Source of the DNA: UBA12202 sp049595035
GTDB taxonomy: Bacteria; Pseudomonadota; Alphaproteobacteria; Puniceispirillales; UBA1172
Direction: 5' to 3'
Length of the DNA: 64,000 nt
NCBI GenBank assembly: GCA_049595035.1
Contig: JBMYKD010000002.1
Coordinates: forward strand, 116,740 to 180,739
Positions 52,299-62,841 of this stretch are shown in pieces. The first letter of the stretch is position 1; each line of letters starts with the position of its first letter. The position numbers and the translations under genes were made by a program. A model generated the notes under the pieces. The model saw only the letters and a program-made list of their open reading frames with translations. It was not told the origin of the DNA and did not search any database.

Positions 52299-53078
52299 AT
52301 GACTGACATGAATAATTCCCCTGCTTCATATCTTGAACATGACGGGGAAAAGATTGCCTATCGGGCTGATCTGATCGAAGGCCAACCAACGATTGTTTTC
52401 CTTCATGGTCATGGTTCCGACATGGATGGAACAAAAGCACTTGTCGTTGCCGAATGGGCAAAACAGCAGAAATTCGGATTTATCCGATTTGATTATTATG
52501 GTCATGGCCTGTCCAGTGGCGACATGATGAATGGCACAATTAGCCGGTGGAAAGCAGATTGTCTGGCCGTTATTGATCAACTGGTGCCGGGATCATGCTA
52601 TCTGGTTGGCTCATCACTTGGGGGCTGGCTAATGCTGCTGGTTGCCATGGCACGGCCAGACCGCGTGTCAGGATTGGTCGGTATTGCCGCCGCGCCTGAT
52701 TTTACCGAAACCCTGATATGGAATATGCTAACCCCTGAACAGCAGAAAGATATGGAAAAAACAGGACAACTCAGCGTGCCTAATCCATATGTTGATGGCA
52801 CCGTGATTTATCCCTATCGTCTGATTGTTGACGGACGGGATCATTTAATCCTGAACACGCCTATTGCCATTAATTGTCCGGTCAGATTGCTACAAGGGCT
52901 GAAAGACGAGGAAGTGCCGTGGCAGACGGCAAATCATATTGCTGATGCCATCACCGGTGATAATGTTGATGTTCTTTTTGATGCCGAAGCTAATCATCGG
53001 TTTTCTGAACCAGATCAACTGGACACCCTGCTTGCTACCCTTGCCGAAATTACGCGAAAAACCCATAGCCCAAGATAA
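52299..53078 (+). CDS. Alpha/beta hydrolase
   Basis: 259-residue serine hydrolase. The oxyanion region is FLHGHGSDMDGTK, followed by FDYYGHGLSSG and the nucleophile elbow GSSLGGW. The acid is probably in GLKDEEVPW, and the His in ANHRFSEP. It resembles palmitoyl-protein thioesterase ABHD10-like or lipase-like hydrolases. Substrate is unknown. AAGG lies 8 bases before the ATG. The gene is convergent with the GST gene (5-bp gap) and divergent from the glycosyltransferase. Confidence 0.85.
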   Translation: MTDMNNSPASYLEHDGEKIAYRADLIEGQPTIVFLHGHGSDMDGTKALVVAEWAKQQKFGFIRFDYYGHGLSSGDMMNGTISRWKADCLAVIDQLVPGSCYLVGSSLGGWLMLLVAMARPDRVSGLVGIAAAPDFTETLIWNMLTPEQQKDMEKTGQLSVPNPYVDGTVIYPYRLIVDGRDHLILNTPIAINCPVRLLQGLKDEEVPWQTANHIADAITGDNVDVLFDAEANHRFSEPDQLDTLLATLAEITRKTHSPR

Positions 53079-53082
53079 TAGG

Positions 53083-53751
53083 CTAAAAATCCAGATTGGT
53101 ATAATGACTGGGCGGTGTTATTCCGGTTACCTGATCAGCGAGTAATGCCCGAAATGAAGGACGGGATTTAATCCGTGCATACCATATTTTTAACTCGCCC
53201 CAGTCTTCCCAGTTCATATCATTCATGAAATCAAGGACAGAAAGCGATGCTGCCGCCATCAGATCAGCAACAGACATTTTTGATCCAGCCAGCCATGGAC
53301 GTCGCTCCACAAGATGATTAAAATAGGCCAGATGCACCGATAGATTACTAAGAGCGGTTCGAATGACAACAGATGACGGAACACCATCACCTGTCATACG
53401 GCGAATTAACCGCTCATTAATGAGGGGCTGCAAAACCTCACGCTCGAACCGGCAAGATACCCAGTCAAAGAGACGGCGTATTTCCGCCCGTTCTGCCGCA
53501 CTGCCAGTGATCAAGGTTGTGTCGGGCATAATATCATCAAAATATTCCGCTATGGCATAGCCACCACAAAGCACAGTACCATCATCTTCGACCAGAACAG
53601 GTACGGTACCGGCGACATTTAGCTTGAGGAAGGCAGAATCAGATTTCCAGTATTCTTCTAATTTCGGTAAAAATTCCATTTTCTGTTCGGCCAGATATAG
53701 CCGGACAAATCGCGACCCCGATGATAGCATATAGTGATGCAGCACACGCAT
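53083..53751 (-). CDS. Glutathione S-transferase family protein
   Basis: 222-residue protein with thioredoxin-like N-terminal domain (VLHHYMLSSGSRFVRLYLAEQ; NVAGTVPVLVEDDG; CGGYAIAEYFDD) and helical C-terminal domain. The LSSGSRFVR segment with Ser residues is the expected glutathione-activation site. GAGGG lies 7 bases before the ATG and the start is two bases after the GNAT gene, so it is the last gene in the gltD-gltB-GNAT-GST transcript. Substrate unknown. Confidence 0.83.
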   Translation of the reverse strand: MRVLHHYMLSSGSRFVRLYLAEQKMEFLPKLEEYWKSDSAFLKLNVAGTVPVLVEDDGTVLCGGYAIAEYFDDIMPDTTLITGSAAERAEIRRLFDWVSCRFEREVLQPLINERLIRRMTGDGVPSSVVIRTALSNLSVHLAYFNHLVERRPWLAGSKMSVADLMAAASLSVLDFMNDMNWEDWGELKIWYARIKSRPSFRALLADQVTGITPPSHYTNLDF

Positions 53752-53753
53752 AA

Positions 53754-54323
53754 TCAGCCCTCACCCCTGAATTGCTGATGAATGGGTAGCTGATGAACGC
53801 TTCCCGCATCTACAGAAGGAACAATAGCCCATGGCTTAACTGGCATCATGTCCGGATTAGCCCGTGATAAAGCCAGCAGATGAAGGCGTTCAGGTTCGAT
53901 CCACTCTGGAAGAGAGATATCGTCATAGCTGACCGGTTCAAACCCGAATTTCAAATAATAATTTGGCTCACCTGAAATAAAGCACCATTCCCAGTTTCCT
54001 TTATTGGCCAGATGAAGGCTTTCCCGAACAAGTGCCACTCCGATCCCCCTGCCACGCACATTCGGGTCAACCGCTAACGGCCCAAGCAGGATGGATGGAC
54101 GCCCGCCAACCATAATCGGCCAGTACCGGATAGACCCCAGCAAATGATCCCCTGCATCAGCAACCAGCGACAGATGTTCAACCGGTTGCCCCTGACGCAA
54201 TTTCCAGATAGCCCGGCCAGCATGTGATGGGGCAAAACCAAGCCCCATCAGACGACAGATATCCTGCTCATCATGCGGGGATTGCGGCCTTATCTGATAA
54301 GAAAGATCAACCGTAGTCATCAT
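53754..54323 (-). CDS. GNAT family N-acetyltransferase
   Basis: 189 residues. The acetyl-CoA-binding motif A is LAVDPNVRGRGIGVALVRESL, preceded by the beta strand GRPSILLGPLAV. This YhbS-like arrangement with LVADAGDHLLGSIRYWPI at the N-terminal half is common among uncharacterised GNATs. It lies 18 bp after gltB and 2 bp before the GST gene. The acceptor substrate is unknown. Confidence 0.85.
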   Translation of the reverse strand: MMTTVDLSYQIRPQSPHDEQDICRLMGLGFAPSHAGRAIWKLRQGQPVEHLSLVADAGDHLLGSIRYWPIMVGGRPSILLGPLAVDPNVRGRGIGVALVRESLHLANKGNWEWCFISGEPNYYLKFGFEPVSYDDISLPEWIEPERLHLLALSRANPDMMPVKPWAIVPSVDAGSVHQLPIHQQFRGEG

Positions 54324-54341
54324 CTTTTGTCTTTATTGCTA

Positions 54342-57300
54342 TTAGGCGATGGCTTCGCCTTCACCCGGCAGACTAACAGGATGTTTCAGACCCGGCAATA
54401 GTTCATGCGGTACGATTTGCCAGAAATGCTTGACCGCCATATCCCAGTTGTTCAGCATCTGGCTGGCAATAGGGGAACCCGTATGGTCAAAATGGGCACG
54501 CACTAATGCCTGTAAATGATCAGACCAGTAATCGCTGGCAATATGATAAAGCCCGATTGTTTCCGGATTGATCTGGCTTTCCAGTTGTTGATCAGGATCA
54601 TAGATAAAAGCCATGCCGCCTGTCATGCCTGCCCCGAAATTGGAACCGACTTTACCCAGGATGACGACTTCACCACCTGTCATATATTCACAACCATTTG
54701 TTCCGCATCCTTCAACAACGGCCGTGGCACCAGAATTACGAACCGCTAACCGCTCACCAGCCTGACCGGAAGCAAAAAGCTGACCTGATGTAGCACCATA
54801 AAGCACTGTATTGCCTATAATCGTATGCTCATGCGGAACCAGCGGTGATGCTGCCATGGGGCGGATACATATCATGCCGCCAGACAGCCCTTTACCAACA
54901 TAATCATTAGCATCACCATGAACATCAAGTTTCAATCCCTGCACGGCAAATGCACCAAGAGATTGGCCAGCAGAGCCATGCAGGCGAACCGTTATGGTTT
55001 CCTGTTTTAATCCTGTCATACCGAATTTCTGGGTAATATGGGAAGACAGCCGCGTGCCAATAGCCCGTTGCGTGTTCTTGATATTATAAGAAAGCTGTGT
55101 CCGTTGTCCCCGATCCAGCGCATGGCTGGCATCATCCAGCATCAATGCGTCTAAAGTATCCGGCACTTCGTTTCTGGCCATTGACGGGGCTTTCCGTTTG
55201 GCGGTTCCATCTGCACGAACAAGAATAGGATTCAAATCAAGATCATCCAGGGCGGCATTACCGCGGCTAACCTGACGCAGCATATCGGTTCGGCCAACAA
55301 TCTCATCAAGACTGGCAACCCCTAATGAAGCCAGTATTTCACGCACTTCTTCGGCAAGATGCGTGAACAGCTGGACAACCTTTTCAGGCGTACCGGTAAA
55401 CTTAGCGCGTAAATCATCACGTTGAGTGCAAACGCCAACCGGACAGGTATTGGAATGACATTGCCGCACCATGATGCATCCCATGGCAATAAGGGATGCC
55501 GTACCAATGCCATATTCATCAGCCCCCAGCATCGCGGCAATGACAATATCGCGCCCTGTTTTAAGGCCGCCATCTGTTCTCAGGATAACTTTGTCACGCA
55601 AGCCATTCATGGTAAGCACCTGATGGGCTTCGGATAAACCCATTTCCCATGGCAAACCAGCATGTTTGATGGATGATTGCGGACTTGCTCCGGTGCCGCC
55701 ACCATGACCTGAAATAAGAATGGTATCAGCCTTGGCTTTGGCTACTCCGGCGGCAATAGTACCAATACCGGTTGAAGCTACCAGCTTGACGCATACTCTG
55801 GCTTTAGGGTTAATCTGTTTCAGATCATAAATCAGCTGTGCCAGATCTTCGATAGAATAGATATCATGATGCGGCGGCGGCGAGATCAGCGTGACCCCCG
55901 GCGTGGAATGCCGCAATCTGGCAATAAGGCTATCGACTTTAATGCCCGGCAATTGTCCGCCTTCACCCGGTTTAGCCCCTTGCGCGACTTTAATTTCCAG
56001 TTCCTCACATGAATTGAGATATTCTGCCGTGACACCAAACCGGCCTGATGCTACCTGCTTAATTGCTGATGATGGATTATCACCATTTTCACGCAAGACA
56101 AATCGGGACGGGTCTTCGCCCCCTTCACCTGAATCAGATTTTGCACCAATCCTGTTCATCGCAATCGAAAGGGTTTCATGGGCTTCCGGACTCAGGGCGC
56201 CAAGTGATATGCCGGGTGATACCAGTTTTTTACGGATTGAGGTGATGCTTTGCACCTGATCGGTATCAGTAGGATCATATTGCGGAACAAAATCCAGTAA
56301 ATCCCGCAAATTCACAGGGCCAGATTTTGATACACCATCACTATATGCTTTCCACGCATCATAACTGCCCGTTTCACATGCCCGTTGCATAGTGTGAATG
56401 GTATTAGCATCAAAGGCATGGCTTTCACCAGATTTACGGAACCGGAAAAACCCGCCAACAGGTAATACGGCCTGCCGTCCTACCCATGCCTGTTGATGAA
56501 GGGATTTGATCTGGCTGAATATTCCCGTCAGGCCAAGGCCGGAAATACGCGACGTCATAGGTGGAAAATATTGTGAAACCAGTGACCGCGATAGCCCCAG
56601 AGATTCAAAATTATACCCGCCACGATAGGATGCCAGTACCGAAATACCCATCTTGGACATGATCTTAAGCAATCCGTTTTCAATGGCTGACCGGTAATTG
56701 GAAATAACCGTATCCAGTGACAGCCCCTTAAACAACCCGCGATCATGACGATCCCGCAAGCTGGTTTCTGCCAGCCAGGGCGTTACTGTCGTTGCCCCAA
56801 CCCCGATCAGCACCGCAAAGTGATGAACATCAAGGCATTCACCACTCATCAGATTGATTGAAGTAAAGGTGCGTAATTGACGCCGTACCAGATGCGTATG
56901 CACCGCGCCTACCGCCAGAATAGATGGAATAGCCATGCGTTCGGCTGACGTATTGCGATCATCCAGAATTAAATGTTCAGCCCCACCACGAACCGCCTCT
57001 TCGGCTTCGCGTTCAATCTGATCAATGGCTTTCTGAAAACCGTCTGCGCCCTGATCCACCGGATAGGTGATATCAATAACCGCGGCCCGATCGTTCAGCC
57101 ATTCCCGCAATCTAGCTTCTTCTGCCATGGTCAGGACAGGAGAATTCAGAAGAAGATGATCACATTGATCCGGACTTTCATCCAGAATATTACCCAGATT
57201 ACCTAGCCGCGTGCGAAGGGTCATGACATGACGTTCACGCAAACTATCAATAGGAGGATTGGTAACCTGAGAAAAATTCTGGCGGAAAAAGTGATGCAGT

Positions 57301-58877
57301 CCGCGATAGGTATTAGACAGCACCGCTAAAGGCGTATCATCGCCCATTGATCCGATGGCTTCCTTGCCATCCTCACCCATGGGCTGCAATAAAAGTTCAA
57401 GGTCTTCAAGCGTCCAGCCAGCGGTAAACTGCCGGCGGCGCAAATCATCACCTGTAATGATATCCACAGGTTCATTCTGGCTTGATGCTAACAGATCATC
57501 CATGACTTGCGATTTACCCAGCCAGTTGCCCCAGTCCCGACGCTTTACCAGCATCGCTTTTAATTCGGCATCGTGATAGATGCGTCCTTCGGACAGATTA
57601 ACACCAATCATCTGTCCCGGCCCCAGACGGCTTTTTTCCTTCACCATCTGTTCATTGACCTGCACCATACCTGTTTCTGATCCGGCAATGATAAATCCAT
57701 CTGTCGTTACCGTAACGCGTAATGGCCGCAATCCGTTTCTATCTACTGATGCCAGCACCCAGTCCCCAGATACCATGGCAAGCGCGGCCGGCCCGTCCCA
57801 TGGTTCCATCACGGCATTACAATATCCATATAGATTTTTCAGGTCCTGATCAGCATCTTCACCAGTGGCTTCCGGCACCATCATGGTCTTCACCATGGGA
57901 AGATCACGATCACCATGCAATAATAATTCAAAGACGGCATCAAGGGCGGCAGAATCCGATGACCCGCCCTGAATAACAGGTTTCACATGTTCTACATCAT
58001 TGCCAAAAAGCGGTGACGCCATCCGGTCTTCGTGACAGGACATCCAGTTCTGATTCCCGCGGAATGTATTAATCTCACCATTATGGGCAAGCACCCGAAA
58101 AGGCTGTGCCAGTTTCCATGTCGGGAACGTATTTGTGGAATACCGCTGATGATACACCGCAAAGCGGGAAATAAACCGCTCATCCTTGAGGTCCGGATAG
58201 AAATCAGACACCTGTTCAGCCAGAAACATGCCTTTATAGATGACTGATCTGACCGAAAAGGAACATAGGTAGAACTCCATAATCCGCTCAGCAAGAACAG
58301 CATTTTCAATCTTGCGGCGAATAATATAAAGCTGGCGTTCGATATCATCTTCCTGCCAGTCGCTTGGGGTCGAAAACATGATCTGTTCAATTTCAGGGCG
58401 CGTGGCATCAGCACGATCACCAATGACGGAAATATCTACCGGCACCTGTCGCCAGCCATAAATTCTAAAACCGGCGGCAAGAATTTCATTTTCAACGATA
58501 CAGCGGCAGGTTTCCTGCGCCGCCATATCTGTGCGCGGCAAAAATACCATGCCAACGCCAATGCGGCCATCATCGACCACATGACCGGTATGTTCAATAT
58601 GTTCGGCAAAAAAATCGCGCGGGATTTCCAGATGAATCCCGGCCCCGTCACCGGTTTTCCCATCCGCATCAACCGCCCCGCGGTGCCATATCGCCTGAAG
58701 AGCTTCAATGGCTTTATCTACCACCTGACGTGAAGCAGTGCCATCAATAGCCGCAATCATACCAACACCGCAAGCATCATGTTCTTGTTCAGGTGACCAT
58801 ACACCACCAGCCTGCAGCCTATCCTGCATATCTAGCCGTTGTTGTAGCCAAGGAGTGGTTTTATTAATTCTGGTCAT
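54342..58877 (-). CDS. gltB: Glutamate synthase (NADPH), large chain
   Basis: Makes two glutamates from glutamine and 2-oxoglutarate with GltD. The 1511-residue protein has an N-terminal propeptide ending at Cys36 (DACGVGM), the Ntn glutamine amidotransferase nucleophile. A central domain follows, then the FMN-binding synthase barrel with ISGHGGGTGASP and the 3Fe-4S cysteines in QCHSNTCPVGVCTQ, and the C-terminal GXGXG beta-helix. It lies 66 bp behind gltD. AGGA lies 9 bases before the ATG. Confidence 0.97.
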   Translation of the reverse strand: MTRINKTTPWLQQRLDMQDRLQAGGVWSPEQEHDACGVGMIAAIDGTASRQVVDKAIEALQAIWHRGAVDADGKTGDGAGIHLEIPRDFFAEHIEHTGHVVDDGRIGVGMVFLPRTDMAAQETCRCIVENEILAAGFRIYGWRQVPVDISVIGDRADATRPEIEQIMFSTPSDWQEDDIERQLYIIRRKIENAVLAERIMEFYLCSFSVRSVIYKGMFLAEQVSDFYPDLKDERFISRFAVYHQRYSTNTFPTWKLAQPFRVLAHNGEINTFRGNQNWMSCHEDRMASPLFGNDVEHVKPVIQGGSSDSAALDAVFELLLHGDRDLPMVKTMMVPEATGEDADQDLKNLYGYCNAVMEPWDGPAALAMVSGDWVLASVDRNGLRPLRVTVTTDGFIIAGSETGMVQVNEQMVKEKSRLGPGQMIGVNLSEGRIYHDAELKAMLVKRRDWGNWLGKSQVMDDLLASSQNEPVDIITGDDLRRRQFTAGWTLEDLELLLQPMGEDGKEAIGSMGDDTPLAVLSNTYRGLHHFFRQNFSQVTNPPIDSLRERHVMTLRTRLGNLGNILDESPDQCDHLLLNSPVLTMAEEARLREWLNDRAAVIDITYPVDQGADGFQKAIDQIEREAEEAVRGGAEHLILDDRNTSAERMAIPSILAVGAVHTHLVRRQLRTFTSINLMSGECLDVHHFAVLIGVGATTVTPWLAETSLRDRHDRGLFKGLSLDTVISNYRSAIENGLLKIMSKMGISVLASYRGGYNFESLGLSRSLVSQYFPPMTSRISGLGLTGIFSQIKSLHQQAWVGRQAVLPVGGFFRFRKSGESHAFDANTIHTMQRACETGSYDAWKAYSDGVSKSGPVNLRDLLDFVPQYDPTDTDQVQSITSIRKKLVSPGISLGALSPEAHETLSIAMNRIGAKSDSGEGGEDPSRFVLRENGDNPSSAIKQVASGRFGVTAEYLNSCEELEIKVAQGAKPGEGGQLPGIKVDSLIARLRHSTPGVTLISPPPHHDIYSIEDLAQLIYDLKQINPKARVCVKLVASTGIGTIAAGVAKAKADTILISGHGGGTGASPQSSIKHAGLPWEMGLSEAHQVLTMNGLRDKVILRTDGGLKTGRDIVIAAMLGADEYGIGTASLIAMGCIMVRQCHSNTCPVGVCTQRDDLRAKFTGTPEKVVQLFTHLAEEVREILASLGVASLDEIVGRTDMLRQVSRGNAALDDLDLNPILVRADGTAKRKAPSMARNEVPDTLDALMLDDASHALDRGQRTQLSYNIKNTQRAIGTRLSSHITQKFGMTGLKQETITVRLHGSAGQSLGAFAVQGLKLDVHGDANDYVGKGLSGGMICIRPMAASPLVPHEHTIIGNTVLYGATSGQLFASGQAGERLAVRNSGATAVVEGCGTNGCEYMTGGEVVILGKVGSNFGAGMTGGMAFIYDPDQQLESQINPETIGLYHIASDYWSDHLQALVRAHFDHTGSPIASQMLNNWDMAVKHFWQIVPHELLPGLKHPVSLPGEGEAIA

Positions 58878-58943
58878 GATTTTTATTCCTGCGAGTTATC
58901 TTGTTATCATCAATTATGCCTGAAATAACCGGGATACCGGCCA

Positions 58944-60413
58944 TCAGGTCGCCATATGACGCAAAGTCGGTTCTGCTTTTTGTGCCGCCTGTCGGGTTAG
59001 CCATTCATCAATATGGGTGGCGGCATCACGGCCATCTCTGATACCCCAGACCACAAGAGAAGCACCACGGACGATATCCCCTGCCGCGAATACACCATCA
59101 ACGCTGGTCATCATTGTCCGCCAGTCAATGCCAATCGTCCCCCAGCGCGATACTTTAAGCCGTGGTTCATGGAACATATTTGGCATGTCTTCGGGGTCAA
59201 AGCCCAATGCCATAATCACCATATCAGCATCCAGCTTGTAATCGGAATTGGCAATAGGTTCGGGGCGCTTACGGCCGCTTGTATCTGCCGCACCCAGACG
59301 ACTGCGCTGACAGATAACACCATTGACCTGACCATTTTTACCACGGGACAAACAAATCGGTTGTGACAGCCATTCAAATGTCACGCCTTCTTCTTCGGCA
59401 TTCATCACTTCCCTTGCCGAGCCTGGCATATTAGCACGATCACGGCGATAGACACATGTCACTGATTTTGCTTTCTGCCGGATAGCCGTCCGGACACAAT
59501 CCATGGCAGTATCACCACCGCCGATCACGACAATATTCTTGCCTTCAACATTCAGTTTACCATTTTCATAATCAGCAACCGTATCACCTAGCCCCCGACG
59601 ATTTGATGCGGTAAGATAATCAAGAGCAGCGACCATCTGATCATCAGTTTCTGTCTTGTCATCCAGTTCGAGTTCTCTTGCTTTATAGACACCTGTTGCA
59701 ATCAGCACGGCGTCATGTTTTTTCTTGATTTCATCAAAGCTGATATCCGTGCCAATCTGACAATTCAGCTCAAACGTAATGCCACCTTCGCGCAAGAGGG
59801 CTTCGCGACGTGATACCACTTCCTTTTCCAGTTTAAAGCCGGGAATGCCATAAATGAGTAATCCCCCAACGCGATCATAACGATCATAAACCGTGATCTG
59901 ATATCCTTGGCGGCGCAGCTGTTCGGCTGCCGCCAATCCGGCTGGCCCTGCCCCGATAATACCTATGCTTTCCATCCGTTCGGACAGCGGAAGCGGCGGT
60001 TTCACCCAGCCATTTTCAAAGGCGGTTTCGGTGATATGACGTTCAACCGCACCAATAGTGACGCTTTCAAATCCCTTTTCGATCACACAATTGCCTTCAC
60101 AAAGCCGGTCCTGCGGGCAGATGCGACCACATATTTCCGGGAATGTGTTGGTGGCGGCCGAAACTTCATAAGCTTCTTCCATCCGGCCTTCTGCTGTTAA
60201 CATGAGCCAGTCCGGAATGTTATTTTCCAGCGGGCAATGGGTCTGGCAGAAAGGCACTCCACATTGTGAACAACGGCCAGCCTGAAGCGAAGCCTTTTCA
60301 TCATTGAAATCATCATAGATTTCCTGAAAATCCTGACGACGCGCTTCTGCTCCACGCTTGATGGGCATTTCCTTTTCACGCGACACAAATTGCAACATAG
60401 CCTTTGTTGTCAT
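58944..60413 (-). CDS. gltD: Glutamate synthase, small chain
   Basis: NADPH-oxidising FAD subunit, 489 residues from the chosen start. N-terminal Cys motifs CSQCGVPFCQTHCPLENNIPD and CGRICPQDRLCEGNC bind 4Fe-4S clusters. The FAD loop GIIGAGPAGLAAAEQL and the NADPH loop VVIGGGDTAMDCVRTA follow, ending in GAAGDIVRGASLVV-type sequence. A GTG at 60440 opens the frame, but ATG 60413 has AAGGA 7 bases upstream. The order gltD then gltB is reversed from E. coli. Confidence 0.96.
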   Translation of the reverse strand: MTTKAMLQFVSREKEMPIKRGAEARRQDFQEIYDDFNDEKASLQAGRCSQCGVPFCQTHCPLENNIPDWLMLTAEGRMEEAYEVSAATNTFPEICGRICPQDRLCEGNCVIEKGFESVTIGAVERHITETAFENGWVKPPLPLSERMESIGIIGAGPAGLAAAEQLRRQGYQITVYDRYDRVGGLLIYGIPGFKLEKEVVSRREALLREGGITFELNCQIGTDISFDEIKKKHDAVLIATGVYKARELELDDKTETDDQMVAALDYLTASNRRGLGDTVADYENGKLNVEGKNIVVIGGGDTAMDCVRTAIRQKAKSVTCVYRRDRANMPGSAREVMNAEEEGVTFEWLSQPICLSRGKNGQVNGVICQRSRLGAADTSGRKRPEPIANSDYKLDADMVIMALGFDPEDMPNMFHEPRLKVSRWGTIGIDWRTMMTSVDGVFAAGDIVRGASLVVWGIRDGRDAATHIDEWLTRQAAQKAEPTLRHMAT

Positions 60414-60503
60414 GGGCTGTTCCTTTTCTTTAAATCCCACAAATAGTTATTAAATGGTTCTGTTTTGGCGATCCTTTTTATAACTATATAAAGTTCAGCA
60501 CAT

Positions 60504-60528
60504 AATAGGTCAATATATTTAACCTATT
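60504..60528. promoter_or_regulatory. Inverted repeat in the gltD promoter region
   Basis: AATAGGT (60504-60510) and ACCTATT (60522-60528) are perfect 7-bp inverted arms with an 11-bp AT-only spacer, in the 243-bp AT-rich gap between gltD and divergent uppP. Shape and position suit a dimeric regulator site or promoter element for gltD. Confidence 0.4.
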
Positions 60529-60656
60529 TTATAAATTTACCCGCAAATACCTGCATAAATTTATCTGTTTTTATGGATGATCAAAATATTTATGACCGAA
60601 ACGGAACTATTATATGCATATATGAAATCATTATTTTCAAATAAGCAGAATATGTT

Positions 60657-61499
60657 ATGATGCCCTTTAAAACAGAGGGGTTGAGTTTGGGTTATCTAGC
60701 AATTTTGGCTATTATTCAGGGTATTACCGAATTCCTGCCCGTATCATCATCTGCCCATCTGGCCATGTTTCCCGAACTTACGGGACAGGCGGATCAGGGT
60801 TTGCTGATCGATATTGCCGTCCATTTTGGAAGCCTTGGGGCGGTTATTCTCTATAACTGGCAAATGCTCATGCGTATGGGGTTATCATTGATCAGCTTTG
60901 GCCGGTTTTACGGTGATCATCTGACCATTACCATCATGGCATTGACAGCCACTATCCCAGCAATTGTTGTCGGTTACTATATCAGCGAATATGATATTAT
61001 TGATCTATATTTACGGAATTTGCTGGTCATTGGATGTGCTACTCTATTTTTCGGGGTAATATTAGGATTAGCAGACCGGCAGACTGGCCATCGCAATCTG
61101 AAAAGCATCACCTTTTTTGATGCTGTTGTTATCGGGCTGGCACAACCACTGGCCTTTATCCCCGGAACAAGCCGTTCCGGCATATGTATGACCATGGCGA
61201 GATTATCCGGATTAAGCCGCAAGGCTTCGGTGCAGTTTGCCATGATTCTATCCATACCAGTGATTATAGGGGCAAGCGTTAAATCGGGCGCTGATATTAT
61301 CTGGCAAGATCAGATGGCCGTGCTTGATGCGGCTATTACAGCCGCCGGCCTCGCCTTTATCACCGCCCTGATATCTATCGCGATCATGGTATGGGTGATA
61401 GAAAAACTGGGCATGATGCCCTTTGTCATCTATCGGGTGATCCTTGGGATCATATTAATCGGGCTGGCATTTCAATTCCAGCAAACCGTCACCGTATAA
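60657..61499 (+). CDS. uppP: Undecaprenyl-diphosphatase
   Basis: Polytopic inner-membrane enzyme (BacA family) that recycles the undecaprenyl lipid carrier for peptidoglycan. It has EFLPVSSSAHLAMF near the N-terminus (catalytic Glu/Ser motif) and the PGTSRSGICMTMARLSGL motif, with about eight hydrophobic helices. 280 residues from ATG 60657, which lacks a ribosome site. GAGGGG at 60675-60680 sits six bases before a TTG at 60687 that would start MGYLAILAIIQGITE, nearer to the usual N-terminus, so the start may be ten codons later. Confidence 0.94.
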   Translation: MMPFKTEGLSLGYLAILAIIQGITEFLPVSSSAHLAMFPELTGQADQGLLIDIAVHFGSLGAVILYNWQMLMRMGLSLISFGRFYGDHLTITIMALTATIPAIVVGYYISEYDIIDLYLRNLLVIGCATLFFGVILGLADRQTGHRNLKSITFFDAVVIGLAQPLAFIPGTSRSGICMTMARLSGLSRKASVQFAMILSIPVIIGASVKSGADIIWQDQMAVLDAAITAAGLAFITALISIAIMVWVIEKLGMMPFVIYRVILGIILIGLAFQFQQTVTV

Positions 61500-61517
61500 T
61501 GGCCAATACCTGCCTTA

Positions 61518-62480
61518 TCAGGAAATAGAGAACCGGCCACCCGGTTTATATCGTTCCAGATAGGATGGCACCACCACATCCATTGCTGTCGGCTCTATGC
61601 CCAGATCATGGAGTGTTAGCGCATCACCAGCAACAATATTATCGGTTTTCAGCAGTTTCAGCTGATCATTGGTAACAGGCGGATTTGGCAGAACAGACAT
61701 CGCTGTTGCCGCCATATGCATCAATGGAAAGGGAACATTCAGAAGCATCCGTTTGCGCCTGATACAGGTTAGCAGATAACGCATCGCATCAGAAAACCGC
61801 ATCACCTCAGGCCCGCCAAGTTCAAATATCTTGCCTGCTGTGCTATCATCTTTTAATGCATTGACCACGGCATTAGCCACGTCACCAACATAAACGGGCT
61901 GGATCAGGTTTTTACCGCCGCCAATCACCGGTAAAGCAGGCGCTATCATTGCCATACCGGCAAATCGGTTGAAAAACCCGTCCCCTGCCCCGAAAACAAG
62001 CGATGGGCGCAAGATGGTAGCATCGGGGAAATGTGCCAATAATCCGGCTTCACCTTCGGCTTTGGTGCGGGCATAGCGGCTGTTTGATGATGCATCGGCA
62101 CCAATGGCGGATAGCTGGATCACCCGCGGCTGTGGAGCAGAAGATGAGGATTTTTCCGATATGATCTGTCCTATGCGGGCAGGCAATTCCGCTTGCAGGG
62201 TGGCGAATTTCTGCTGACCGGATTCGGCCAGTATTCCCACGGTATTGATCACCGCATCGGCATGTTCAATCACCTGTTTAAGGATAGCATCATCGCTTGC
62301 CTGTCCAGATATAAGCGTGATCTGGCCGGGGCTGCCCATCGGTCGCAAAAACTTGGCACGGTCAGCGTTTCGGGTCAGCACAATCAGACGCGCCCCTTCA
62401 CGGGCAAGCTTTTCAACGATCTGGCGGCCGATAAATCCACTGCCACCAATTACTGCAATCCTGCTGTTTTTTAATTTCAC
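61518..62480 (-). CDS. NAD(P)-binding epimerase-like protein, complex I NDUFA9 type
   Basis: Atypical short-chain dehydrogenase of 320 residues. It begins KLKNSRIAVIGGSGFIGRQIVEKLA (dinucleotide loop), has VIQLSAIGADASSNSRYARTKAEGE (Tyr-x3-Lys), and ILRPSLVFGAGDGFFNRFA. This is the pattern of alphaproteobacterial proteins related to mitochondrial complex I subunit NDUFA9, which bind NADPH with a structural or assembly role. A longer frame reaches 62621 but has unlike-family sequence. GTG 62480 with AAGG about 9 bases upstream begins directly at the Rossmann strand. Confidence 0.85.
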   Translation of the reverse strand: MKLKNSRIAVIGGSGFIGRQIVEKLAREGARLIVLTRNADRAKFLRPMGSPGQITLISGQASDDAILKQVIEHADAVINTVGILAESGQQKFATLQAELPARIGQIISEKSSSSAPQPRVIQLSAIGADASSNSRYARTKAEGEAGLLAHFPDATILRPSLVFGAGDGFFNRFAGMAMIAPALPVIGGGKNLIQPVYVGDVANAVVNALKDDSTAGKIFELGGPEVMRFSDAMRYLLTCIRRKRMLLNVPFPLMHMAATAMSVLPNPPVTNDQLKLLKTDNIVAGDALTLHDLGIEPTAMDVVVPSYLERYKPGGRFSIS

Positions 62481-62691
62481 GATATCTACCTTTAATATCA
62501 ATATGCCATGATCTGAATATGCGTTACTGGCCAGTTTATAACGGCATTTAGGCCGATTGGCGAGAATGTTTTTTAAACAGACATGATCCCTGATGCTATC
62601 GGTTTCAAATGGTATTGACAAGAAAAGCAGGATGACGTAACTGTCGCCTTTCCAACTTAGTGCCGTTTATGTGCTGCATTGATTGAACATT

Positions 62692-62778
<87 letters not shown>

Positions 62779-62841
62779 TTAACCCAATCAAATCATGTGC
62801 TAACACATTGTAATTGAAGCATTGTTATATGTTTTGATTAG

